Origin: Micromonospora solifontis
GTDB taxonomy: Bacteria; Actinomycetota; Actinomycetes; Mycobacteriales; Micromonosporaceae
Length of the DNA stretch: 64,000 nt
NCBI RefSeq assembly: GCF_003725545.1
Contig: NZ_RJLN01000002.1
Span: 85,696-149,695 of the forward strand
Direction of reading: 5' to 3'
Below are positions 1-10,139 of this stretch, in pieces. Positions within the stretch are counted from its first letter, which is position 1. The number at the start of each line of letters is the position of its first letter. Position numbers and translations under genes: made by a program. The notes beneath the pieces were generated by a model. That model saw only the letters and a program-made list of their open reading frames with translations, was not told the origin of the DNA and searched no databases.

Positions 1-1
1 C

Positions 2-40
2 CGGGCCCTCGCCGCGCTGTCCCGCCCCACCGCCGCCTGA
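2..40 (+). CDS. 3' end of a CDS entering from the left edge
   Basis: An open frame enters from the window edge and stops at the TGA at 38-40. The visible residues are RALAALSRPTAA, with GC-rich third positions. It would converge on the LtrA-like gene whose stop begins at 45. Too little is visible to name it. The call rests on codon bias and on the absence of another explanation for the edge. Confidence 0.4.
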   Translation, partial: RALAALSRPTAA

Positions 41-44
41 GCGG

Positions 45-1274
45 TCACTCCACGTCCCCCGGGCGGCGTTCCCGCCCCAACGGCGAGGCCGGCTGCTCGG
101 CCGGTCGGCCCCGGCTGCGCAGCGCGTCCAGCAGCGCCACCAGCGCCAGCACCCCGGCCACCCCGGACAGGGCGAGCACCGGTGCGCCCCGGGCCAGCAA
201 CGGAGCGAGCAGGACCAGCAGCAGCACGCCGAGCACGCGGGAGACCGAGACCCGGGCGAAGATCTCGTACTCGAAGCGGGCCCGGGCCGCCAGGAAGAGC
301 GCCGGCCCGCCGACCACGAACAGCAGCCAGCCCAGCTCCCCCCGGCCGTACGGGTGCGCGATGACGAGTTCGTAGCCGACCGCCGCGGTGAGCACCCCGA
401 GCACGATGAACAGGTGCGTCACCGCCGCCGACGCGCCGAGCCGCCCCGGGGACCGGGCCACGCGTAACGCCACGGCGAGCAGGTCGCCGGCGCGGTGGAA
501 GTAGATCCGCCAGAGCAGCGCGATGGTGACGAAGGAGACGGTGAACGCCCCCGCACCCCGGCCCGAGAAGTCCTCGCCGCTGTACGTGATCCCGATCACC
601 AGGATCGACTCGCCAAGCGCGATGAGGAAGATCTGCTGGTAGCGCTCCGCCAGGTGCTCCCCGGTGATCAACCACCCCCGTGCCGGGGCGGCTCCGAACC
701 GCGGCACCGGCCAGCCGGTGAAGAGGCCGACGTAGTCGACGGTCAGCGCGAGCACCCAGAGTGGCACCCGCAGCGGATCCGGGCCCAGCGCGCCGGCCAG
801 CCAGGGCACCGCGCTCACCGCCGCCCAGGCCGCCAGCCGCAGCGGGACCAGCCGCCGGGGATGACCGCCCAGCGCCGCCGCCACGATCAGCGGCCGGCCC
901 AGCATCACCGCCACGTAGGCGACCGCGAACGGAACCGCCCGCTCCTCCAGGGCCTTCGGCAGCGCCACCCCCAACATCAGGCTGCCGAACATCGAGCCGA
1001 TCACGACCAGCTGGATCACCCCGCGCTGTGGCTCGTACCGGCTGGTCACCCAGGTGGTGATCATCCAGATCAGCCAGAGCGCCAGGAAGAGCAGCAGGGT
1101 ACGGCCGGTCGCGCCGACCAGCGCCCAACCGGTGGCCGGCAGGTCGTCGAGCAGCCGCTGCGAGACGCGGGTCAGCGCGAACACGAAGACCAGGTCGAAG
1201 AAGAGCTCCAGGAAGGTGGTCCGCGCGGAGCTGCTCCGCCTCCGCAGCAGGGCCGCACCGCGTTCCGCCGCCAT
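45..1274 (-). CDS. Low temperature requirement protein A (LtrA) family membrane protein
   Basis: About 409 residues, almost entirely hydrophobic, with ten or more predicted membrane spans and a small charged C-terminus. The N-terminus carries the LtrA signature FLELFFDLVFVFALTRVSQ, and a middle segment ERYQQIFLIALGESILVIG is also typical of LtrA. The family is named from a Listeria cold-growth locus, but its biochemical role is not established. I chose the ATG at 1274 because it gives a short N-terminus before the signature; an upstream ATG at 1325 adds 17 basic, non-conserved residues. It stands alone, on the same strand as the HhH-GPD gene upstream. Confidence 0.88.
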   Translation of the reverse strand: MAAERGAALLRRRSSSARTTFLELFFDLVFVFALTRVSQRLLDDLPATGWALVGATGRTLLLFLALWLIWMITTWVTSRYEPQRGVIQLVVIGSMFGSLMLGVALPKALEERAVPFAVAYVAVMLGRPLIVAAALGGHPRRLVPLRLAAWAAVSAVPWLAGALGPDPLRVPLWVLALTVDYVGLFTGWPVPRFGAAPARGWLITGEHLAERYQQIFLIALGESILVIGITYSGEDFSGRGAGAFTVSFVTIALLWRIYFHRAGDLLAVALRVARSPGRLGASAAVTHLFIVLGVLTAAVGYELVIAHPYGRGELGWLLFVVGGPALFLAARARFEYEIFARVSVSRVLGVLLLVLLAPLLARGAPVLALSGVAGVLALVALLDALRSRGRPAEQPASPLGRERRPGDVE

Positions 1275-1340
1275 CGCCGTCCCCGTCCGCCGCCGTCCTG
1301 CCACCCAACGAGACGGCGCCCGCACGAGTTGCGTCCCGGG

Positions 1341-1916
1341 TCAGCCCTTCGCGGCCTTCGCCTCGGCCTTCATCCGCTGCTTGTACTCGCGGACCCGGCG
1401 CAGCGACTCGGGGTCGGTCACGTCGGCCACCGAGCGGTACGCGTCCGGGTCGCCGTAGCCGCCGGCCGCCTCCCGCCAGCCTTCCGGGGTGACCCCGAAC
1501 CGCTTGCCGAGCAGGGCGACGAAGATCTGCGCCTTCTGCCGGCCGAAGCCGGGCAGCTCACCGACCCGGCGCAGCAGGTCGGGCCCGTCGGTCGCCTCGG
1601 ACCAGAGCCGGGCCGGGTCGCCGTCGTACCGGTCGACCAGCACCTGGCACACCTCCTGCGCCCGGGCCGCCATCGCCTTGGGGAACCGGTGCAGGGCGGG
1701 CGGCTGGGCGAAGAGGGCGACGAGGGCCTCCGGGGCGTACCCGGCCAACTCCCGGGCGTCCGGCTCGTGGCCGAGCCGCTGGGCCAGTACGTACGGGGAG
1801 GAGAAGGCCTTCTCCATCGGCACCTGCTGGTCGAGCACCATGCCGAGCAGCAGCGCCAGCGGGCTGCGCCCGAGCAGCGCGTTGGCCTCCGGGTCGATGG
1901 GCAGGGAGAGCGTCAT
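1341..1916 (-). CDS. HhH-GPD base-excision repair family protein
   Basis: About 191 residues starting MTLSLPIDPEANALLGRSP. The segment VGELPGFGRQKAQIFVALLG has the helix-hairpin-helix pattern (LPGxGxxKA) of the HhH-GPD superfamily, which includes EndoIII, MutY and AlkA. The usual EndoIII iron-sulfur cysteines are absent, so this belongs to the small HhH-GPD group found across actinobacteria; a DNA glycosylase role is inferred from fold only. The start at 1916 places the protein directly at the conserved N-terminus; the frame stays open upstream to 2003, but those residues look non-coding. It shares its strand with the subtilisin gene at 2026-3246, about 110 nt away. Confidence 0.82.
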   Translation of the reverse strand: MTLSLPIDPEANALLGRSPLALLLGMVLDQQVPMEKAFSSPYVLAQRLGHEPDARELAGYAPEALVALFAQPPALHRFPKAMAARAQEVCQVLVDRYDGDPARLWSEATDGPDLLRRVGELPGFGRQKAQIFVALLGKRFGVTPEGWREAAGGYGDPDAYRSVADVTDPESLRRVREYKQRMKAEAKAAKG

Positions 1917-2025
1917 GTCCCCATCCTGCCGGTCGGCCACCGTCGACGGTGCCCGACTCCCCGTAGGACACGACCCGGCCCGGCGGACAGGGGTGGTGTC
2001 CACCGGGCCGGGGCGGCGGGGTCGG

Positions 2026-3246
<1,221 letters not shown>

Positions 3247-3430
3247 CGTCTGGCTCCCTACCGGGCAGGCCGGCGCTCGTGGCCGCCGGCACACCCATCG
3301 ACGAACATTGGTGCGAATGCTAGCCAGACATCGATTGATATGAAAGAGATAGTTGCCTGTTGATACGGCCCGCGGTATGGATCTCGCGGGTGGCGGCCGG
3401 GCGGCGGGCCCGGCGAGGCAGGATGGCGAC

Positions 3431-4915
3431 GTGGACCGTCATGACATGCTGCTCTCCCCCACCGGCGTGGCCGCGCTACGGACCGCGCTGACCCGGGCGC
3501 GCTTCACCTCGAACGGCATCGCCGACCGGCTCGGCCCGCAGGCCACCGGCGGGGTCGCCCGCAACGACTTCCGCGCCGCGCTGCGCGCGACCGCGGACGG
3601 CGACCCCCTCGCGACGCTGATCCGGGTCTTCATCTGCGACCAGACCGAACCGGAGCCGGCGGTCGCCGCCGCGCTCGCCCCGCTGACCGTCGAGGAGGCA
3701 CTGGCCGGCGGGATCGTCGAGCGGCACGGCGACGGCCTGCGCGCCGGCGTCGACCTCGAACCGTACGGGGACGACTGGTGGGTCGTCGCCGACGTGCCGG
3801 CCAGCGCCCGACCGGGCCGGCCGCTGCACGCCGAGCACGTGCTGGGCATCGGCGGGGCCACCCAGACGCTGATCGGCGCGACCGTGCGCCGCCCCGTGCG
3901 GACCGCCCTGGACCTGGGCACCGGCTCCGGCGTCCAGGCCCTGCACCTGTCCACCCACGCCGACCGGGTGACCGCCACCGACGTATCGGAACGGGCGCTG
4001 CGCTTCGCCGCCACCACCGCCGCCCTCAACGGCCAGGACTGGGAACTGCTGCGCGGGGACATGGTCGCCCCGGTGGCCGGCCGCCGGTTCGACCTGGTGG
4101 TCAGCAACCCGCCCTTCGTGGTCGGCCCCGGCACCACCACGCACGTCTACCGGGACTCGGGACGGGTCGGCGACGCGATCGGAGCCGAACTGGCCGCCGC
4201 CGCCCCGCACCTGCTCACCGAGGGCGGCATGATGCAGTACCTGGCCAACTGGGTGCACGTCACCGGCGAGGACTGGGCCGAGCGGGTGACCGGCTGGTTC
4301 GCCGGCACCGGGCTGGACGCCTGGGTCATCCAGCGCGAGGTGGCCGATCCGATGGCGTACGTCAATCTCTGGCTCACCGACGTCGGGGAGACGGCCGACC
4401 CGCAGCGGATGGCGGCCTGGCTGGACTGGTTCGACGCGCACAAGGTGGAGGCGATCGGTTTCGGCATCGTCTCGCTGCGCCGCGCCGGACACGACGAGCC
4501 GGTCGTCCGGGTCGAGGACCTGCGGCAGCGGGTGGAGCCGCCGATGGGCGACCGGATCGCCGAGTGGTTCGGGCGGCAGGACTGGCTGCGCGACCGGGAC
4601 ACGGACGGGCTGCTGGCCGCGCGCTACCGGGCCGCCGAGGGGCTCCAACTGCGCCAGGAGGCCACCATGGGCGACGAGGGCTGGGCGGTGGACCGGCAGG
4701 TGCTCGCCGTGCCGCGCGGGCTGCGCTGGTCGGAGGAGATCGATCCGCTCGTCCTCGCCCTGGTCGGCGGGGCGGACGGCCGGTTGCCGCTGCGCGACCA
4801 GCTCGCCCTGCTCGCCGCGGCGCACGACGTCACGCCGGACGAGCTGGCCGAGGCGGCCGGGCCGATCGTGGCGCACCTGGTCGAGCGGGGCATCATCGAG
4901 CCGGTGGCGGGCTGA
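3431..4915 (+). CDS. Class I SAM-dependent methyltransferase (HemK/PrmC-like, NPPF motif)
   Basis: About 494 residues. An N-terminal alpha-helical region ([19 protein letters not shown] onward) precedes a Rossmann methyltransferase domain with the SAM loop [14 protein letters not shown] and the catalytic motif [11 protein letters not shown]. That NPPF motif is typical of enzymes methylating amide or exocyclic nitrogens in proteins, rRNA or DNA. A long C-terminal domain (about 200 residues) is shared by actinobacterial relatives of unknown substrate. I prefer GTG at 3431 because AGGA lies 7 nt upstream; ATG at 3446 is an alternative. Its TGA overlaps the ATG of dtd (TGATG), so the two are probably translated together. 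The substrate cannot be read from the sequence. Confidence 0.85.
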   Translation: MDRHDMLLSPTGVAALRTALTRARFTSNGIADRLGPQATGGVARNDFRAALRATADGDPLATLIRVFICDQTEPEPAVAAALAPLTVEEALAGGIVERHGDGLRAGVDLEPYGDDWWVVADVPASARPGRPLHAEHVLGIGGATQTLIGATVRRPVRTALDLGTGSGVQALHLSTHADRVTATDVSERALRFAATTAALNGQDWELLRGDMVAPVAGRRFDLVVSNPPFVVGPGTTTHVYRDSGRVGDAIGAELAAAAPHLLTEGGMMQYLANWVHVTGEDWAERVTGWFAGTGLDAWVIQREVADPMAYVNLWLTDVGETADPQRMAAWLDWFDAHKVEAIGFGIVSLRRAGHDEPVVRVEDLRQRVEPPMGDRIAEWFGRQDWLRDRDTDGLLAARYRAAEGLQLRQEATMGDEGWAVDRQVLAVPRGLRWSEEIDPLVLALVGGADGRLPLRDQLALLAAAHDVTPDELAEAAGPIVAHLVERGIIEPVAG

Positions 4916-5337
4916 TGCGGGCGGTGGTGCAGACGGTCGGCCGGGCGAGCGTGACCGTCGACGGCGAGGTGGTCGGCGAGATCGCCGACGGCCTGCTGGT
5001 GCTGCTCGGCGTGACGCACGCGGACACGGGCCAGGTGGCGGCGACCATGGCCCGCAAGATCCACGAGCTGCGGATCCTGGACGACGAGCGCAGCGCCGCC
5101 GACACGGGCGCGCCGATCCTGGTGGTCAGCCAGTTCACCCTCTACGGCGACGCCCGCAAGGGCCGCCGCCCGAGCTGGACCCAGGCGGCCCCCGCCGAGC
5201 TGGCCGAGCCCCTGGTCACCGCGGTCGTCGAGGAGCTGCGCGCCCGCGGCGCGAAGGTCGAGACCGGCCGCTTCCGCGCCCACATGCTCGTCGAGTCGAT
5301 CAACGTCGGCCCCCGCACCATCCTCCTCGACCTCTGA
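4915..5337 (+). CDS. dtd: D-aminoacyl-tRNA deacylase (DTD)
   Basis: 140 residues, the standard DTD length. The protein begins [20 protein letters not shown] and contains the family motif [17 protein letters not shown], which contributes the Ser-Gln-Phe-Thr-Leu catalytic loop. The C-terminus [14 protein letters not shown] takes the place of the usual NxGPVT segment. DTD hydrolyses D-amino acids (and misattached glycine) from tRNA in the cytoplasm, as a proofreading step. The start codon overlaps the stop of the upstream methyltransferase, indicating coupling. The gene ends 15 nt before a long inverted repeat that separates it from the convergent SpoOM gene. Confidence 0.95.
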   Translation: MRAVVQTVGRASVTVDGEVVGEIADGLLVLLGVTHADTGQVAATMARKIHELRILDDERSAADTGAPILVVSQFTLYGDARKGRRPSWTQAAPAELAEPLVTAVVEELRARGAKVETGRFRAHMLVESINVGPRTILLDL

Positions 5338-5352
5338 CCGGCCCGCCCCCGC

Positions 5353-5407
5353 GATCATGAGGTTGGCGGCGATGTGGATCTCCACGAGTGCCGCCAACCT
5401 CATGATC
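5353..5407. terminator. Long inverted repeat between convergent genes, probable bidirectional terminator
   Basis: Perfect 18-bp arms at 5353-5370 and 5390-5407 (GATCATGAGGTTGGCGGC and its complement) enclose a 19-nt loop, which itself contains a small palindrome (GTGGATCTCCAC). It lies between the dtd stop (5337) and the SpoOM stop (5427), two convergent genes. There is no T-tract, as is common for actinomycete terminators. The unusual arm sequence and the nested hairpin could also mark a dispersed repeat family. Confidence 0.7.
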
Positions 5408-5426
5408 GACCTGATGTTCGCGACCG

Positions 5427-6218
5427 TCAGAAGAAGAGGCCGCGGCGGGAGAGGGACTGGCGGAGCCAGCCGTCGAGCTGGGCGGCCCAGTCGGTGCGGT
5501 CGGCCGTGGCGTGGTCGACCGTGAACCGGCCGAAGGCATCGTGACCCTCGGTGAAGAGGCCGCCGCGCTTGTCCAGCTCCAGCACCACCTGCATGCGGTG
5601 CGGGTCGGTCACGAAGGTGAGCTCCAGCTGGTTCATCGCGCGGGCGTACTGCGGCGCCGGGTGGAACTCGATCTCCTGGTAGAACGGCAGCGTCTGGTGC
5701 ACGCCATAGATGTGGCCCCGCTCGACATCCGCCCGGGCGAACCGGAAGCCCAGCCGCAGCAGCGCCTCCAGCAGCCGCTCCTGGGCGGGCAGCGGGTGCA
5801 CCGCCACCGGGTCCAGGTCACCCTTGTCGACCGCCCGGGCCACCTCCAGTTCGGTCCGCAGCCCCATCGTCATCCCGTGCAGGTGCTGGCCGTACAGGTC
5901 GGTCAGCGGGGTCTCCCAGGGCACGTCGAAGCGGAACGGCACGTCGTACCGCTGCCCCGGCTCCAGCCGGAACGCGCCGGTCACCTGCCGGCGGCCGAAC
6001 TCCTGGGTGGTGTCGTACTCGGAGTCGCCGCTCTCCACCTCGACCCGGGTGACCAGGCCCAGCGCCACGTACGAGACGTCCACCGGGTGGTCCCCGCCGA
6101 GCACCTGGATCCGGCCCTCCAGGTGACCGCCCGGGCGGCAGTTCGGGTTGGCCAGCACCGTCTCCACCGACGGACCACCCACCCCCATCGCCTGCATGAG
6201 CCGCTTGAAGACCACCAC
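5427..6218 (-). CDS. SpoOM-like sporulation/cytoskeleton-associated protein
   Basis: 263 residues matching the SpoOM (Spo0M) family throughout: [20 protein letters not shown] at the start, then beta-rich arrestin-like segments such as [20 protein letters not shown] and [17 protein letters not shown], and a short helical tail ending SRRGLFF. Bacillus Spo0M affects early sporulation; its arrestin-like fold suggests a protein-binding scaffold, probably cytoplasmic. The start is the first of two consecutive GTG codons (6218 or 6215), with GGAGG just upstream; spacing favours the second. It is divergent from the sigma factor at 6446, with 227 nt between the starts. Confidence 0.85.
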   Translation of the reverse strand: MVVFKRLMQAMGVGGPSVETVLANPNCRPGGHLEGRIQVLGGDHPVDVSYVALGLVTRVEVESGDSEYDTTQEFGRRQVTGAFRLEPGQRYDVPFRFDVPWETPLTDLYGQHLHGMTMGLRTELEVARAVDKGDLDPVAVHPLPAQERLLEALLRLGFRFARADVERGHIYGVHQTLPFYQEIEFHPAPQYARAMNQLELTFVTDPHRMQVVLELDKRGGLFTEGHDAFGRFTVDHATADRTDWAAQLDGWLRQSLSRRGLFF

Positions 6219-6445
6219 GTCCTCCGATCGCCTGTGCTGCCGCGCCCCGGTGGCCGGCCGCTGGCACGGTAACCGGGTCGGGCAAGCGAGACCCGACTTT
6301 CCGCCGGGATTGCTGTCGGTTCCCCGATCGCCTCACTCCCGTTTCACGCCCCGCACGCCAAGCTGTTGTTCATCACCGGCACCACCGCGCCGGCACGCGG
6401 CACGGAAACCGGTACGCGGCACGAAGGACACGGGGAGAGACAGAG

Positions 6446-7462
6446 ATGGCCCTGCAGATGATCGAGCACCAGACCCGCCCGGCTGCCACCATCGACGCCG
6501 AGGCCGGTATCGACACCCTGACCGACCTGGACGCCACCGACGAGCGGGGCGTCTCCACCGACCTGGTCCGGGCATACCTGAACGGCATCGGCCGTACCAA
6601 GCTTCTCACCGCCGCGCAGGAGGTGGAGCTCAGCAAGCGGATCGAGGCCGGTCTCTTCGCCGAGGAGAAGCTCTCCGCCTGCACCCCGGTCTCGCCGGAG
6701 CTCCGGGCCGACCTGGAGCTGATCGTGGTCGAGGGCCGCGCCGCCAAGGACCACCTGCTGGAGGCGAACCTGCGCCTGGTGGTCAGCATCGCGAAGCGCT
6801 ACACCGGCCGCGGGATGGCCTTCCTCGACCTGATCCAGGAGGGCAACCTCGGCCTGATCCGCGCGGTCGAGAAGTTCGACTACACCAAGGGCTACAAGTT
6901 CTCCACCTACGCCACCTGGTGGATCCGCCAGGCCATCACCCGCGCCATGGCCGACCAGGCCCGCACGATCCGCATCCCGGTGCACATGGTCGAGCAGGTC
7001 AACCGGATGGTCCGGGTCCGCCGGGAGCTGTCGGTCACGCTGGGCCGCGAGCCGACCGTCGCCGAGGTGGCCCGGGCGCTGGAGATCCCGGAGTTCCAGG
7101 TGATCGAGCTGATCTCCTACGACCGGGAGCCGGTCAGCCTGGACCAGGCGGTCGGCGAGGACGGCGAGAGCGCGCTCGGCGACTTCGTCGCCGCGGTCGA
7201 CCCGCGCGAGGAGCCGGGCGACGCCGCCGCCAACGGCGAGCTGCGCAACGAGGTCCGGATCGTGCTGGCCACCCTCTCCCAGCGCGAGCAGGCGGTGATC
7301 CGGCTGCGGTTCGGCCTGGACGACGGCCGCCAGCGCACCCTGGACGAGGTGGGCCGGGAGTTCGGCCTGTCCCGGGAGCGGATCCGGCAGATCGAGAAGG
7401 TCACCCTGCTGAAGCTGCGCGACCCGGAGCGGGCGAACCGCCTGGAGGCGTACGCCTGCTAA
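6446..7462 (+). CDS. sigB: RNA polymerase sigma factor, group 2 (HrdB/SigB-like)
   Basis: 338 residues, lacking the long region 1.1 of a housekeeping sigma. Region 1.2 is [20 protein letters not shown]. Regions 2.1-2.4 include [38 protein letters not shown] and [19 protein letters not shown]. Region 4.2 is [20 protein letters not shown]. The conserved region 2.4 and 4.2 helices predict recognition of TTGACA/TATAAT-type promoters. Size and composition match the dispensable HrdB relatives of actinomycetes (mycobacterial SigB, Streptomyces HrdA/C/D), usually linked to stationary phase or stress. A purine-rich GGGGAGA lies about 10 nt before the ATG. It is followed by a strong terminator at 7476. 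The exact paralogue name is an inference. Confidence 0.9.
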   Translation: MALQMIEHQTRPAATIDAEAGIDTLTDLDATDERGVSTDLVRAYLNGIGRTKLLTAAQEVELSKRIEAGLFAEEKLSACTPVSPELRADLELIVVEGRAAKDHLLEANLRLVVSIAKRYTGRGMAFLDLIQEGNLGLIRAVEKFDYTKGYKFSTYATWWIRQAITRAMADQARTIRIPVHMVEQVNRMVRVRRELSVTLGREPTVAEVARALEIPEFQVIELISYDREPVSLDQAVGEDGESALGDFVAAVDPREEPGDAAANGELRNEVRIVLATLSQREQAVIRLRFGLDDGRQRTLDEVGREFGLSRERIRQIEKVTLLKLRDPERANRLEAYAC

Positions 7463-7475
7463 GCCCGCACACCGA

Positions 7476-7500
7476 AGGCCCCGGCGGTTCGCCGGGGCCT
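7476..7500 (+). terminator. Intrinsic-type hairpin after sigB
   Basis: A perfect 11-bp stem (AGGCCCCGGCG / CGCCGGGGCCT) with a 3-nt loop begins 13 nt after the sigma factor stop. There is no U-tract, as usual in this group. Confidence 0.85.
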
Positions 7501-7505
7501 GAGGC

Positions 7506-7559
7506 GTTAGAAGGGGGCCCTTTCTCTACCGCAGGCGTTAACAGGGGGCCCTTCCTTAC
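7506..7559. repeat. Palindromic intergenic repeat, copy A
   Basis: Two half-units, each containing a GGGGGCCC core with AAGG/CCTT flanks and a GTTA/TTAC-type end (cores near 7513-7520 and 7544-7551), form an imperfect palindrome. It lies between the convergent sigB and acetyltransferase genes. The TAA stop of the latter (7556-7558 on the reverse strand) lies inside the outer end. Copies B (14031-14088) and C (39589-39642) share the same core and outer sequence. Confidence 0.7.
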
Positions 7560-10114
7560 AGCCGGCGGGGGCCGGTGTCGGGGCGGGGCGCCTCCGTGCC
7601 GGTGCGGACCGTGGCGTGCAGCACCGAGATGCCGTCCGGGCGGGCCAGCACCGGGTTGAGGGTGAGCGAGCGGACCCGGGGCTGCTCGTCGGCCAGCCGC
7701 CCGACCCGCAGCAGCAGGTCGACCAGGGCCGCCAGGTCCACCGGCGCGGCGCCCCGGTGGCCGCGCAGCAGCGGCGCCGCGCGTGGCTCGTCGACCAGCT
7801 CGGCGGCGTCCCGGTCGGTCAGCGGCACCGCCCGCCAGGCCCGGTCGCCGAGCAGCTCGGTGGCGACGCCGCCCAGCCCGAAGCCGACCACCGGGCCGAA
7901 CGCCGGGTCCTCCACCAGCTCCACCACGCAGGCCACGCCGGGCGCGACCATCGGCTGGACCAGGACGTCCGCACCGAAGACCGGGGCCATCTCGGCGTAC
8001 GCGCGGCGCAGCGCCGCGGGGTCGGCCACGTCGAGCCGGACCGCGCCGAGGTCGAGCCGGTGCCGCAGGCCCGGCGCGGCCGCCTTGAGGGCGACCGGCC
8101 AGCCGAGCCGCTCGGCCGCCGCGATCGCCGCGTCCGCCGAGGACGCGTGCGCCGATCCGACCACCTCGATCCCGTACGCCCCGAGCAGCGCCGCCGGGTC
8201 CGCGCCGTCGGCGCGCAGCGCCGCGTGCCCGGCCAGCCGGTCCACCCCGTCCAGCTCGGGCAGCACCCCGGGCGGGCGGCGCAGCCAGTCCGCGTACCTG
8301 GCGACCCGCGCGAGGGCCCGGACCGCCTCCTCCACGCTCGGGTACGCCGGCACCCCGGCGGGCACCCGGCCGGCGAGGAAGGTCGCCACCACCGGCTTGC
8401 CGGTGGCCCGCGCGTCGGGCAGCGCGGCGGTGAAGTCCGCCTCCGGGTCGGTGAGCTGGCCGGGCAGCGGCGGGGCGAAGACGGCCACCACGGCGTCCAC
8501 CCGCTCGTCGGCGGTGGCGGCGGCGAGCGCGGCGGCGTACTCGGCGGCGCCGGCCCGGGGTCCGACGTCGTGCGGGTAGCCGTCGGCCACGGTGAGCCCC
8601 TGGGCGGCGCAGGCGGTGGCGGCCAGCCCGGTCAGCGCCGAGGAGTTGCCGACCACGGCGACCCGGCGGCCCGCCGGCAACGGCTGGTGCGCCAGCAGCA
8701 CGCCGACGTCGAGCAGTTCGGCGACGGTGTCCACCCGGATCACCCCGGACTGGGCGAAGAGCGCGCTGACCGCGGAGGTGTCCAGGGCCGGGCTCCCGTC
8801 GCCGACGCCCGGCGGGCGGGCCAGCGAGGCGAGCGCCACGATGGGCTTGCTCCGGCCGATCCGCCTCGCCAGCCGGGCGAACTTGCGCGGGTTGCCGAAG
8901 GTCTCCAGGTAGAGCGTGATGACGTCGGTGCCCGGGTCGTCCTGCCAGTACTGGAGCAGGTCGTTGCCGGAGACGTCGGCCCGGTTGCCGGCGGAGACGA
9001 AGCTGGACAGGCCCAGGCCGCGCCGCGACGCCTCGGCGAGCAGGGCCACCCCGAACGCCCCGGACTGGCTGAACACGCCGACCCGGCCGGCGGCGGGCAG
9101 CGCCGGGGCGAGGGTGGCGTTGAGGCGTACCTTCTCATCGGTGTTGGCGACGCCGAGGCAGTTCGGCCCGACCACCCGCATGCCGGCCCGGTGGGCGGCC
9201 CGGACCAGGGCGCGCTGGGCGGCCGCCCCGGCCGGGCCAGACTCGGCGAACCCGGCGGAGATGACCACCAGGCCGTGCGCGCCCGCCTTCGCGGCGTCGG
9301 CGACCACGTCCGTGGCCGCCTCCGGGGCGACCGCCACCACGGCGAGGTCGATCTCGGCCCCGGCGTCGGCCGCCGACGGGTACGCGGGCAGTCCCGCCAC
9401 GGTCGCCGCGGTCGGGTGCACCGGGACGAGCGTGCCGGTGAAGCCGCCGTCGCGCAGGTGCCCGAGCAGGGCCGCGCCGACGCCCTGGCCGGTGGTGCTG
9501 GCCCCGTACACGGCGATGCCGCGTGGGGCGAGCAGCCGGGCGATCGACCGGGCCTCGGTGCGGTGCTCCCGGCCGCGCTGCACCTCCAGGGTCGCCTCGG
9601 TGGGGGCGATCGGGAAGCTCAGGTGCACCACGCCGTCGGCGTACTGGCGCGCGATCTGGTAACCGAAGTCGGAGAAGACCCGCAGCATCGCCCCGTTGGC
9701 CGGGAGCACCTCGGCGACGAAGTGCACGATGCCGTACCGGCGGGCCGTGTCGGCCAGGTGCTCCAGCAGCACCGAGCCGATCCCCCGGCCCTGGTAGGCG
9801 TCCTCCACCACGAAGGCCACCTCGGCCTCCGGCGAGGCGGGGCCGAGCCGCTCGTACCGGCCCACGGCGACGATCCGGTCGCCGGCCAGCACCACGAACG
9901 CCTCCCGGTCGCGGTGGTCGACGTTGACGAACCGGTGCAGGTCCCGCTCCGGGATGCGCGGGTACGGCGAGAAGTAGCGCAGATAGCGGGTGCGCTCGGA
10001 GAAACGCGAGTGCATCGCCACGATGGCCGTAGCGTCGTCCGGACGGATCTGTCGCAGCTGGACGGTCGTGCCGTCGCTGAGCAGCACGTCCACCGGTTGC
10101 TCGACGGTTGTCAC
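7556..10114 (-). CDS. GNAT N-acetyltransferase fused to NDP-forming acyl-CoA synthetase-like domains (Pat-type protein acetyltransferase)
   Basis: 852 residues. Residues 1-170 form a GNAT domain with the acetyl-CoA loop QGRGIGSVLLEHL (Q108). From about 190 follow a CoA-binding Rossmann domain (LLAPRGIAVYGAS), a succinyl-CoA-ligase-like domain (RVGVFSQSGAFGVALL), then an ATP-grasp-like beta domain (LLGAYGIEVVGSA to the end). The order matches the actinomycete PatA-type lysine acetyltransferases, inverted relative to Salmonella Pat. Where active ADP-forming synthetases carry a SHTGA phosphohistidine segment, this protein reads SPALDTSAVSALF, so ligase activity is probably lost and the region may sense acyl-CoA. 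The gene follows acuC by 25 nt, suggesting opposing acetylase and deacetylase roles. Likely targets are acyl-CoA synthetases, an inference from the family. Confidence 0.9.
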   Translation of the reverse strand: MTTVEQPVDVLLSDGTTVQLRQIRPDDATAIVAMHSRFSERTRYLRYFSPYPRIPERDLHRFVNVDHRDREAFVVLAGDRIVAVGRYERLGPASPEAEVAFVVEDAYQGRGIGSVLLEHLADTARRYGIVHFVAEVLPANGAMLRVFSDFGYQIARQYADGVVHLSFPIAPTEATLEVQRGREHRTEARSIARLLAPRGIAVYGASTTGQGVGAALLGHLRDGGFTGTLVPVHPTAATVAGLPAYPSAADAGAEIDLAVVAVAPEAATDVVADAAKAGAHGLVVISAGFAESGPAGAAAQRALVRAAHRAGMRVVGPNCLGVANTDEKVRLNATLAPALPAAGRVGVFSQSGAFGVALLAEASRRGLGLSSFVSAGNRADVSGNDLLQYWQDDPGTDVITLYLETFGNPRKFARLARRIGRSKPIVALASLARPPGVGDGSPALDTSAVSALFAQSGVIRVDTVAELLDVGVLLAHQPLPAGRRVAVVGNSSALTGLAATACAAQGLTVADGYPHDVGPRAGAAEYAAALAAATADERVDAVVAVFAPPLPGQLTDPEADFTAALPDARATGKPVVATFLAGRVPAGVPAYPSVEEAVRALARVARYADWLRRPPGVLPELDGVDRLAGHAALRADGADPAALLGAYGIEVVGSAHASSADAAIAAAERLGWPVALKAAAPGLRHRLDLGAVRLDVADPAALRRAYAEMAPVFGADVLVQPMVAPGVACVVELVEDPAFGPVVGFGLGGVATELLGDRAWRAVPLTDRDAAELVDEPRAAPLLRGHRGAAPVDLAALVDLLLRVGRLADEQPRVRSLTLNPVLARPDGISVLHATVRTGTEAPRPDTGPRRL

Positions 10115-10139
10115 CGGTCGGTCCTCCCCTACCGCCGGC

